This document shows, piece after piece, positions 33,769 through 44,200 of a stretch of 64,000 nucleotides of DNA. The stretch comes from Clavaria fumosa (Eukaryota > Basidiomycota > Agaricomycetes > Agaricales > Clavariaceae). Position numbers and translations under genes: made by a program. Location: the NCBI GenBank assembly GCA_951802425.1, contig OX637805.1, positions 1,922,001-1,986,000 on the forward strand, given 5' to 3'. Numbering within the stretch: the first letter of the stretch is position 1; every line of letters begins with the position of its first letter. Under the pieces are notes generated by a model. That model saw nothing but the letters and a program-made list of their open reading frames with translations, was not told the DNA's origin and searched no databases.

Positions 33769-36394
33769 ATGCCTGCGAAACAGCCCATGGAGAAACCCAA
33801 GAAGAAAGAAAAGGAAGTATCAAAACCGAGTGAAGCACCAGCACCGAGCGAAGCACCAGCACCGGGTGAAGCACCAGCACCGAGCGAAGCACCAGCACCG
33901 AGTGAAGCGCCAGCACCGAGTGAATCACCAAAACCGGGCAACGCGCCAAGTCCTGGTCAAGCACCGAGTCCAGCACTGAAGCAAGGTCAAGCATCAACAC
34001 CGAGTCAACCACTGAATCCACCAACAGGTATTCCAGTACTGGATACTCTTGCATCAAATCTGATTCCAGCACCAAATCTGATTCTAGCACCGGATCCGAG
34101 TCAGGCGGGTCAGGTACCAGGTTCGAGTCCGAGTCCGAGTCCACCAAAACCAGGCAGTGGTGGCGTGGTACCGGCAAGTCCGAGTTCACCAGGCAGTGGA
34201 CCGGCAAGTCCGAGTTCACCAGGCAGTGGACCGGCAAGTTCGAGTTCATCAGGCAGTGGACCGGCAAGTCCAAGTTCACCAAAACCAGGCAGTGGTGCGG
34301 CGAGTACGAGTCCGCCAAAGCCAGGCAGTGGTGGCATGGTACTGCCTTGTATTTGGTGTCTAGATTCTTGGCTGAAGAGTAACATTGCTCCTATAGATTC
34401 CCAAACCAGGAACTCCGGCAGAGGGTGAGCCAACGCAAACCGGTCCAGGCAATAGTGCCGTGGCACCTTCCGTGTTTTCTCGCTTTTTTTCGCTTTGGCA
34501 TACTTCCAAGGTAAATTCAGGAGACAGCCTTGGATTTGATGTCTAGATTCTTGGCTGATGAGTAACATTGCTCCTATAGAATCCCCAAGAAAATCAGGAC
34601 CTTGGGCCAACGCAGACCGCACCAGGCGATAGTCCTGTGCCCATCACTTCCCAGGTAAATTCAGGGGACGGCCCTTGGATTTGATGTCTAGATTCTTGGC
34701 TGAAGAGTCACATTGCTCCTATAGACTCCTAAAAGACGTCGGCCGCGTGTCACTTCGACTGTTCCAGGCAATAGTCCCGTGCCACCCATCATTTCCCAGG
34801 TAAATTCAGGGTCCGGCCTTGGATTTGATGTCTAGATTCTTGGCTGAAGAGTAACATTTCTCCTATAGAATCCCCAACCAGGAAATCTCCTTGGGTCAGA
34901 GGCTGGGCCAACGCAGACCGTTCCAGGCGATAGTCCCGTGCAACCCATCACTTCCCAGGTAAATTCAGGGGACGGCCCTTGGATTTGACGTCTAGATTCT
35001 TGGCTGAAGAGTCACATTGCTCCTATAGAGACCTAATCTAGCACGTCGGCCGCGTGTCACTTTCAAATCGCAGACTGTTCGAGGCGATAGTCCCGCACCC
35101 ACCCCTTCCCAGGTAAATTCAGGGGACGGCCCTTGGATTTGATGTCTAGATTCTTGGCTGAAGAGTAACATTTCTCCTATAGAATCCCCAACCAAGAAAT
35201 CTCCTTGGGTCAGAGGCTGGGCCAACGCAGACCGTTCCAGGCGATAGTCCTGTGCCACCCATCATTTCCCAGGTAAATTCAGGGGACGGCCCTTGGATTT
35301 GATGTCTAGATTCTTGGCTGAAGAGTAACATTGCTCCTATAGAGACCTGAACCAACGCCGTCGCCGCTTGTCCTTTTGACAACGGAGACTGTTCCAAGCG
35401 ATAATGCCGTGGCATCTACCTCCAACGTAAGATTGGCTTTACATCCCGTGATGAGATACTTGACTGGGGAGCGGTGCTGCGTCTACAGGTTCACCAACGT
35501 AGGAATCCAGTCTACCGCGACGATATGACTACTAAGGATTTGAAAACCATTGCGGATGGCACCCGGGATGCTATTGAACTCGGATATGCCAGCAATGTTA
35601 TGCTTCACCCCCTGAACGCTCAGAGTCGTACCGTTTACTACAGCCCTGATGACGTCCGTGTTCAGAGTCGGGGGGAAAGAAGATTCGAAGCCACCGAAAT
35701 CCACATGTTGCAGCTAACGACAATCCAAGGCGCAGTTAGGCTGTATGAACTTCTAGAGGGCAATTCCCGAGATTATCCCAGAATTGGTATTCTCAACTTT
35801 GCAAATGCAACCAAAGAAGGCGGAGGGTTCTTGAACGGCGCCCAGGCACAGGAGGAGTCACTAGCGCGTTCGAGCACACTTTACCCTACACTCAAGACGG
35901 CAGCAGCCCACCAATTTTATGCACTACACAACCAACTACAAACAGCATCCAGACAGAATTCAAACGCCATGATCTACTCCCCTGAAGTCGAATTCTTCCG
36001 CGATGACGCCGGAAATTGGATCGTACCATTCAAGGCCGACGTGATCACTTGCGCTGCCGTCGATTTGAGCAGAATGAGCAAAAGGGAACGAAATGAAGAC
36101 GTACTTATTCAAGCCCAGAGGGACATGCATGTCAGGATGTCCCGAATCTTACGCGCGTTTGAGATAAACGGCGTAGAGAATATTGTTTTGGGTAGCTTTG
36201 GAACTGGCGTCTTCAAGAACGATGTCATCAGGATAGCTCGTAACTGGGCAGATCACCTCTCTTTCAATTTCCGCAGAAGTTTCCGTTGCGTTTATTTTGC
36301 TATCCTTGATAAAAAGACGTACGACGCTTTCAACAAAGAGTTCTACCGTTATTATAACAATCCTGCTCATGGCCGCTTGGGTTTGTTTAAATAA
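33769..36394 (+). CDS. Microbial-type PARG domain protein with repeat-exon linker
   Basis: Nine exons (33769-34338, 34397-34510, 34580-34654, 34725-34799, 34869-34958, 35029-35112, 35183-35272, 35343-35426, 35489-36394), all split in phase 0, give about 695 residues. The last exon holds the catalytic domain of microbial-type poly(ADP-ribose) glycohydrolases (TIGR02452 family). Its signature is ILNFANATKEGGGFLNGA followed by QAQEE (GGG about residue 505, QEE about 515). These enzymes cleave ADP-ribose chains, and the two Glu of QEE act in catalysis. Exon 1 is a Pro/Ala/Ser-rich tandem-repeat region after a basic start (MPAKQPMEKPKKK); exons 2-8 form an exon-intron array. No signal peptide is seen. 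Function of the long N-terminal part is unknown; it is probably a disordered, length-variable linker. Confidence 0.82.
33826..33939 (+). repeat. 18 bp coding minisatellite
   Basis: About six tandem units of GAAGCACCAGCACCGAGY encode (S/G)EAPAP repeats in exon 1 of the PARG gene. Length is a multiple of three per unit, so copy-number change keeps the frame. Confidence 0.85.
34171..34300 (+). repeat. 30 bp coding minisatellite
   Basis: Four tandem 30 bp units beginning CCGGCAAGTCCGAGTTC at 34171, 34201, 34231 and 34261 encode PASPSSPGSG-type repeats. The first two units are identical and the fourth carries a short insertion (KP). Confidence 0.88.
34339..35426 (+). repeat. Tandem exon-intron array
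   Basis: Seven introns (34339-34396, 34511-34579, 34655-34724, 34800-34868, 34959-35028, 35113-35182, 35273-35342) share almost the same sequence: start GTAAATTCAGG (except the first, shortened one), common core GATGTCTAGATTCTTGGCTG and end CTCCTATAG. They separate exons of 114, 75, 75, 90, 84, 90 and 84 bases. Exons 3, 5 and 7 begin NPQ and exons 4, 6 and 8 begin TPK/RPN/RPE, so the duplicated unit is a two-exon block of about 310 bp. The unit repeats three times. Confidence 0.88.
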
Positions 36395-37137
36395 TGTATT
36401 CGTATTCCTTTAACGCAGCAGCAATTGATTTGTAAGCCAACCGTGAAGCGCTCGCATCTGACGATGAATGATCCGCACCTCTGCCCAGCCGGATCCGCGC
36501 CTCGTGACCGTCGGTTTGCACTCTCTTCGCTGTTTGGACTTAGTTGACCCCATCGCGCACTTGCTTTATTTACTTCGTACCTTTGATAGTCGGAGTTTCA
36601 CGCATTCTTGTTCTCCCGCATGAACTCCAGCGAGCTGGGGTAATTTTGCCTTCCAGATAAGGTGTAGACTTGACGTTGGCTCCCACCATACCACTCCCTT
36701 GTCCTTCCTTGCACTCACTAGGCGGCCATCGACGTCTCTCCGAGTCCACCTCTCCCTGTACTCAGCCTAGCAACCTGTACTTAGCACGCTGCTCATACAC
36801 CACCTTGCAAGCTGAACTCGCCAGACATGAGTGTAGTGATTGAAACGACAATTATCCTCAATCCTCACGTTGTTATATCCTTTCCGACCTGTTTCACCCA
36901 CCCAAAAAGGAACACCAGGAGATACACAGCCACGGTCCGCCCCTTTTCCGAAAAAGTAACTGCACGATTGGAAATTCGCGGTGCATCCTTCTTCTTCCCA
37001 ACCCATGGCAATCCTCCGCCTCCCCCGTATAGAGGTCAGTGAAAACTGGAGCCCCGCGAGGCTTTGGTGCGCGGATCCAGTTGATAATCTACCAAGGACA
37101 TTGTTGTGACTACTCGTGACACGCGAACGTAACAGTT
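36395..37137. other. Intergenic, fumarase promoter side
   Basis: About 740 bp without recognisable coding sequence. The first exon of fumarase, including a mitochondrial presequence if it has one, may lie in or near this region, but I could not identify it. Confidence 0.4.
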
Positions 37138-39241
37138 ATGGCTATCTCCATCAGTGTGCCGGGTCGCCCCCGCAATCAGCAAGCGCACTTTTGCTACGTC
37201 GTCGATACGCTCCATGGTGTGCTTTGCCTTGAGTTGGTCCGCACTGAACTCAAACGTTATGCTAGGCGGAAGCTACACAGAAGTACCGCGTCGAAAGAGA
37301 CACCTTTGGCGAGCTTCAAGTCCCCGCAAATAAATATTGGGGTGCACAAACTCAGCGGTGAGTCCTCTTAAGAAAATCAGAGCGTAATGTCATCGATATT
37401 GTTCTTTGTGCCAGCTCCTTGCAGAATTTTGATATTGGAGGACCCACCGAACGCATGCCCTCATCGTTGATCCAAGCGTTCGGTGTTCTCAAGAAGGCAG
37501 CATCCATTGTCAACGTGGATTATGGCTTGGATCCTACAATTGGGACAGCCATCCAGCAGGCCGCAGATGAGGTTGCTATTCTCCGTTGCAGCAGCTCAGC
37601 GTGGGACTCATCTTCCCCGCGAACAAGGTTATCTCTGGTAAATTGGTCGACCACTTCCCACTCGTCGTTTTCCAGACCGGAAGCGGGACACAGAGCAACA
37701 TGAATGCGAACGAGGTTTGTTTCTCCTCTAACCCCCTTTCTCACCGGCCCTGTCGAACGTCGGCTGCCAGGTCATCTCCAATCGTGCCATTGAAATCCTC
37801 GGCGGCGTTTTGGGTTCGAAGAAGCCGGTGCACCCCAACGACCATGTTAACATGAGCCAGAGCAGCAACGACACGCACGTGTTTCTTTCCCTCTAACCCC
37901 GCGTATTCCCTCGCTCAAACGAAGTAGGTTTCCGACCGTCATGCACATTGCAACCGTGACCGGTCTCCACCGGTCACTAATCCCCGCTTTGACGGAGCTC
38001 CGCGATGCTCTGAACGAGAGGGCAACTGCTTTCAGTCATATCATTAAGATCGGCCGGACGCACTTGCAGGTGTGCAGATTCCCCTGGCCCACCACGACTC
38101 AGTGCACCGAATTATATCTAGGATGCTACTCCGCTCACTCTCGGGCAGGAGTTCAGCGGGTATGTTCAGCAGATTGAGAATGGAATTGATCGCGTCAAGG
38201 ACACACTTCCTCGTTTGTGCTACCTCGCGCAAGGAGGCACTGCTGTCGGCACTGTGCGTCCCTTACTTGTCAACCACACATCACAAGTCCAGCCCTAGAT
38301 ATGGCGACGCAGGGATTGAACACGAAGAAAGGCTTCGATGTGAAAGTCGCAGCTGAGGTGTCCAAAATCACCGGAATCGAGTTCAAGACAGCTCCGAACA
38401 AGGTAGGCGGCATGCTCTTGCACGCACACGACACGAGTTCAAACACCTACCCCCTCCTTTCACACAGTTCGAGGCTCTGGCAGCACATGACGCTCTCGTC
38501 GAAGCGCACGGCGCGCTCAATGTGCTCGCGTGCTCGCTGATGAAGATCGCCAACGACATCCGCTTCCTGGGCTCGGGCCCGCGCTGCGGGTTCGGCGAGC
38601 TCAACCTCCCGGAGAACGAGCCGGGGAGCAGCATCATGCCTGGAAAAGTCAACCCCACGCAGTGCGAGGCCATCGCCATGGTCTCGGCCCAGGTCATGGG
38701 CAACCAGACCGTCGTCACTGTCGCCGGCGCTAGCGGCCATTTCGAGGTGCGTCACACCGCTGTTGTCGATCTGCGGGCTGTCCGAGTTGAGAGAACGTGC
38801 TTTTTCTTTTTTTTAAAACGGTTGTGTTCGTTTGTGTCCCTCCAGCTGAACGTGTTCAAACCCGTCATTATCAAGAATGTCTTGCAGAGCATCCGTCTCC
38901 TCTCCGACGGGACGCGCTCGTTCACCAACAACTGCGTCGTCGGGATCCAGGCCAACGAGAAACGAATCCACAACCTGCTAAACGAGTCGCTCATGTTGGC
39001 GACGATACTCAATAGCCACCTGGGCTATGACAGTGCGTTGCCTCTCCTGTGGCAGAATGTTGTCTAATCAAACCTCCCTTCTTTTTTTCTTCTTTCGGTA
39101 GACGTGGCAAAATGCGCTAAGAAGGCACACAAAGAGGGTACCACGCTGAAAGAGGCTACTGTCGCCCTTGGATTCCTAACGCCCGAGGAGTTCGATCGCA
39201 AAGTCCGCCCGGAGTTGATGCTTTACCCGGATGAGCCGTGA
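37138..39241 (+). CDS. FUM1: Fumarate hydratase, class II
   Basis: The enzyme interconverts fumarate and L-malate in mitochondria (TCA cycle) and cytosol. Exons from 37281 join through conserved blocks: [93 protein letters not shown], the signature [16 protein letters not shown] (about 38625), [19 protein letters not shown], and the C-terminal [16 protein letters not shown] up to LMLYPDEP. Active-site Ser/Lys/Asn of the signature loop are present. One intron (37875-37927) appears to use a GC donor inside SSNDT. The start is uncertain: ATG 37138 with a donor at 37156 would give MAISIS before KYRVERDTF, but an upstream presequence exon cannot be excluded. A 3' scrap of this gene lies at 10636-10770. 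Confidence 0.9.
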
Positions 39242-39364
39242 AGCATTTGGTGTCAATGTAGGCGCGTGGGGCTTTGAATGCATGTTGAATGCGTGTAATT
39301 CAACAACTTAGACGTGTCTGTGTCTCTTCTTGTAATTTCTGATCTGAGACGTGGATAATCTCAT

Positions 39365-39504
39365 AGTGAAGCAGCCTTGTGCTTCCAACCTGCTTCAGTT
39401 CAGCAGACTATTCCATGAGTTGCTAAGCCTAATCTTTCACACCAGCGCAACAGCAAACGACCCCATTTAAGAGAGGGACGGATATATTGTTGAAGAGATG
39501 AGAA
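39365..39504 (-). repeat. Flank shared with kinase 3' region
   Basis: The reverse complement of this stretch resembles 10252-10385 downstream of the intact kinase (common strings CATGGAATAGTC and CTGAAGCAGGT). It marks the second copy of the ancestral inter-gene region between a kinase and a fumarase gene. Confidence 0.65.
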
Positions 39505-39820
39505 GTACTGGTACCGATACAATATTCCGGCTTGAGATCGCTGTGGTAGATGCCAAGGAGATGGGAGTGCTCCATGGCGTCAAGAAGCTGGAGGAATACG
39601 TGCTTGATAAGCTCGCCGTCGATGGCGGCGAGCCGATGGAGGGTGATCTCACGGATGTGGAGCTGGACTGTACGCGACATTTTGCGGCTTTGGAGGTGTG
39701 CTTGGGTGAGCGGACACCGATGGCGCGATGGACGACGCCGAGTACTTCGACGAGCTCGAGAGTGCGGCCATCGATGCAGGTGCCGATGGGCGGGGATATG
39801 CGAGCAATTCTTGCGGGTAT
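39505..39820 (-). pseudogene. Ran1-like kinase pseudogene
   Basis: On the minus strand this matches the first ~150 codons of the kinase at 7694. The start codon is ATA instead of ATG. The glycine loop is lost (EVLGV runs directly into VHRAI), about 18 bases are missing after VQSS with a frame change, and about 140 bases are missing before ELIKHVFLQLLDAMEHSHLL. The catalytic motif reads HSDLKPE instead of HRDLKPE. Directly after LKPE the sequence continues as the kinase 3' untranslated region, so everything from subdomain VIb to the stop was deleted in one step. It cannot encode an active kinase. Confidence 0.88.
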
Positions 39821-41249
39821 GGTGTCCCTGCAGCCCAAGCCGGTCAGTCAGCCTGTTACTCCCGCAGCCAGTCAGCTGAAACTCGCAATTCTAGAAGTAG
39901 CCCCGCTCGTCCCCAACCAGACCGTCCGCTCGTTGTCTCCTTGTTAGCGACTGAGCAGAACCCCAGCTAAAGGAGAAGCAGCCGAAGGCACACGTAACCG
40001 AAGTAGACGTAACCAGAGCAGAAGCAGCCAATCCCGATGTAGCCGAAGCCGATGTAGCCGCCCCTTAGTCCTAATGTTTTGTTTGTAGATTGGAAGAGAC
40101 ATTTTCTGTCAGCTTGGCCCCTTCCTCTCAAACGGGCGAGGGGGTTTCTTGAAGGTTCCCCCGCGTCGCCGTGCGCACGACAACGGCCGAGCTCGCGGCC
40201 CAATTTCCCTGCCACTCGTCAGGCGACGCGCCGGTGCGTACCTCGTCTCCCTTCTCCTCGCGACAGAAGGGACTTACACATGCCATTCCATCGTCGGGCT
40301 CAAGCGACCCGCGGCTTGAGAGCCGCGAGACCTGAGACCAACTTGTATATGGCTGAAAAGCTGCATTGTGTGAGCCCGAATGAGAACTTGGTCGACAACT
40401 CTCAACGAGTGCTAGCCAGATAGTGTGGTTGCGAGTCCAAGCCAAAGACCGAATTCAATGGCATCTCCGGTTCGCAAACATCAGAGCCGGCGATCCGAAT
40501 CAGCGTATTACTTCATGAGCAGCCTGTGCGGCGCCCAGCCCCTTTGCCACCGAACCATGATAACCGGGCTCAATTCAGACGAGGATCTGTAACGTCCATT
40601 TCTGTACCCAGCAAGTAAATGAGCAGTCTGGAAGTCATGCGGCGAGGCCTTGAAAGCTTTCGAAGTCACGTACAACATCCATCCAAACGAAATGTTTGCA
40701 AGCCTGAGCGAGTTGGACAGCACGGGATCCGAGGAGCGGTTACGGGGTTGTCTGTGCTTCTACCTTCAGCCATATTCACTGAGATCAGATGTGGTTGACT
40801 GACCACGCAACCAAGGATTTATGTAGGACAGACATTTGAGGACCAAGGAAATGCGTCTCCTCGTTGCACGTGATCTCGGATCATTGAAAAGGCATCCACA
40901 GTAGATTACGAACTCTGCAATTTACTGACGAAGGTTGCTTTATCCTTGCATAGGTGTAAGAACACTTGTCTAAAATGCCGTTGCATGTAAGGTACATATC
41001 CTGCAACGTAGAACCTGCTTCAGCAGTGTTGCAGCAGTGCAAATCTCCCTATTATCATTAGTCTTATAATCGAGCCTTATCTTATTATCTGCCTTACTCG
41101 CAAGGGTGGATGCAAGCGTGCTTGGTGTGCGTGCTACAGCGACTCACCGCCTACACGGCCACTCGCGCCAATCATCACGGATATTACGACTAAAGGTTAC
41201 CCCGTGTTTCGCTACGCTACAGCATCTTACACATTAGCCTCAAGTGGTA
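39821..41249. other. Intergenic with short degenerate repeats
   Basis: About 1.4 kb without a recognised gene. Around 39965-40065 short units such as GTAGCCGAAG and GAAGCAGCC recur degenerately. A small hairpin (CGCGGCT, TGAG loop, AGCCGCG) lies at 40310-40327. The part at 40900-41100 is AT-rich. Confidence 0.45.
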
Positions 41250-44200
41250 GATGCCAATGACTCGGGGTGTTTCGGGTTTCATTTAGGCCGCAAGAATCAC
41301 TCGGGCATCTTCCGTACTGCCCCGTCCAACCCACCAGTGTCTCGAACATGGTTCCTGACCTTTGTCTGCCTTCTAATCTCCGGGCTTTTGCAGACCCTTG
41401 TGTTCGATTACTATGGAGCGCTCTGATTCCAGGTGCATTACTTGTTTTGATAGGACTCTGCCATGTACCGTTGCCGAATGGCATCATCAGCGACGTCGTC
41501 AACTCCGTGAAGGCTCCCTTCCAACCTTTCATCACCCTTGAAGAGGCTGAAGCCCTCGATGAAGTAGACGACATGTCTGCGAGTCATGCGCTGGAGGCGG
41601 ATGGGCCCGATAGCCAGTCCAGCTCTGCTCCTCTATGGCGTACTGTTCTACTGAGCTGGATCGCGCTCCTCGAAATACTTGTCTGGTTGTCGCTCGGCAT
41701 CTTCTGGCTTGTCGAAGGACAGAATAGTTTGTGGTACGCCCTGAGTCCCATAGCCATCGCTATTACTTGGCTATATGCGGTCGTTCGGCCCATCACTCGT
41801 CCAACTCTCACGCCGCCATATGACTTATTTGCACTCTACTTGTGCCATTGGGCCACATCTATTCTTCTACTGGGTGGTGTGGTTTACAATCGTTTCGCTT
41901 CGAAGGCGGCTACGCTCGACTGGCTCACAACAGCAGGACTAGGTGCCAATGTAATTGCTGTCACAGTTCTGCTGGCTATTGTGCTCCAAATGCCGCTGGC
42001 TATACCAAGTGAACGGGTTCGCAAAGAGGAAATCGTGTGTACTTTTCTCTCCGGTGCTACCTACCATACTTATAACTTGGCGTTGGTAGGGAAGGACAGT
42101 GTCCCCAGAGGATTACACATCCTTATTGGGCTGGTTGTTGTTCACATGGGTCCGACCCATCATGAAACGCGTAGGTTTCACATTGACTTCCCTCTTCCTC
42201 CACCAATTGTGATCGCAATAGGGCGCATCTAGGCCTCTTCAAGAGGATGATGTGTGGTCCCTCAGCCCGCTGTTCCGGTCTCGACCAATGTTTTGTAAAT
42301 TCAGAAGCGCGTTAGATACTTTTCGAAACGTCTCTGCTTCTCGGTTCCTTCCACTTGGAAGCTCGTACCAGCTAGTGCGGACTATTTTGTCAACCAACTC
42401 GTCGGATATGCTGTAGGATCTCAATCTGCATTCTCTGGAACTCTACTCACACAGACACATTAGGGTGTCACTAATTCTCACCTTTATTTGTTCAGTCTTG
42501 CGTTTTTCATCTCCCTTCTTTCTGAAGTAAGGCGATTCACCTTGTTTACTGTCTCTGTATACTCATTATACAATCGATAAGGCGCATTTTGGAGGCCATA
42601 GATCATCCCTCGCGCGAGACTTACGCGCAGGCCTATGTTTATGCTGCTATATGTTTGATGGCTACCCTACTTGAGGCCTTGCTGGATCGGCAGCGATCCT
42701 GGCTCGACGGGCGCGCATCCACCCGCATCATTTCTCAACTACAGACGGCCATATTTGACAAGTCTTTGAAGAAGAAAGATTTTTCTGGAGCAGTGGACAA
42801 GGACAAGGAAGCCGCTGCCCAAGAAGCCAGGGATAAAAAAGCCGCTGCCTCCTCGAACACTAACCAGCCCAGCGATCCAAACGGTGAGATATATGAGAGC
42901 CAATTGCGATACGAGTCTGGCATTGACTTGTGTTGGGCAGCGGCTAATGAGCAAAACAATGACGAACCTGTTGAAAAGGATGAAACCAAGGTCGGAGCGG
43001 CCACAGGAAAAATCGTGAACATGATGTCTGCTGATGTTTATCAAGTGCGTAGAACTGTGTAACGTTTTGTGAGAGTGAATGCTTATATCGCTTTAGGTCT
43101 CATGGATTGTGGATAGCAGCCGTCAAATTTGTGGCAGTGAGTCCTCTCTTCGTCCTCAGCCTGTTTGGCAGGCAATAATTCGTTTATCCACAGTTCCGAT
43201 GCGGCTCACTATCGGTTGTATTCTTTTATATCAGTACGTATCTTACCATCCTTTCCAGTTTCGGATGGCAAAAAAATACTCGTATTTCTGCTAGACTTCT
43301 TGGATGGTCCGCTTTTGTGGGCGGAGTGGTCTTCGTCGCAGGTAAATTGCTGTGCCCCTTTCTGAGGAACTCAAGCCGAATATCGATATCAGGATGGCCG
43401 CTGAATAGCTTCCTCACGAAACGAAGTTATAAAATTGACAAACAATGGTCTGACGCAAACGACAAGCGCATGGATGCAGTAAATGAGCTCATCAGTGCCG
43501 TAGGTTTTGTTCACTATTTATCATGCGTCTACCTGGAATCTATTTAGATCAAATTGATCAAATTCTTCGCATGGGATGAACGATGGATCGCGCGGGTTCT
43601 TGAGGCTAGAGAAAAAGAATTACAGCTACTGAAGAAAGGTACACTTCTCACGTCAATTGGCTCTCTCCTAGTTGATAAGGAGCCTACACGTTTTCACAGA
43701 ACGTATCAACGGCGTTATGTTCCATGTTTTGTGGCTTAGCATTCCAATTTTGTTTACATTCCTATCGTTCTCTGTATTCGTGGCACAAGGCAACGAATTG
43801 ACCGTACCAATCGCATTCACCGTACGCCATTTTGCTGTCCTGCATCCGCCCATGTCCTAACAGACAAGGTTTGAAGGCAATCACATTATTCGCGGCTGTT
43901 CAGTGCGTGCTTTTCAATCCAAGGAGCTCAATTCTGATTTGGAAGGAATGCAGGGACCCACTAAACTACATCCCTTCATACATCGTCGAACTTCTACAGG
44001 TCTCTGTCTTTGCTTTAGTTGTCATCATTTTATTGATTTGCATTCTTAGACTAAGGTGGCCCTTGACCGTATTGCAAATTACTTAGAAGAAGAAGAAGTA
44101 TCTGAAGATGTGTCTACCCTTAAAAGTAAGAACAACGCATGCCCGGGGGATTCATCAACCAAACCTGGTTTGGAGATTCAGTCCGGTTATTTCAGGTGGA

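Noticed and set aside
33758..34622. Long minus-strand frames opposite the PARG gene repeats (LPVHCLVNSD-type and GLAGPLPGEL-type repeats)
   Set aside because: They arise because 18 and 30 bp repeats without stops are open in several frames; the plus strand links to the catalytic domain.
40310..40327. Small GC-rich hairpin as a bacterial-type terminator
   Set aside because: The window is fungal nuclear DNA; a 7 bp stem is expected by chance in such sequence.
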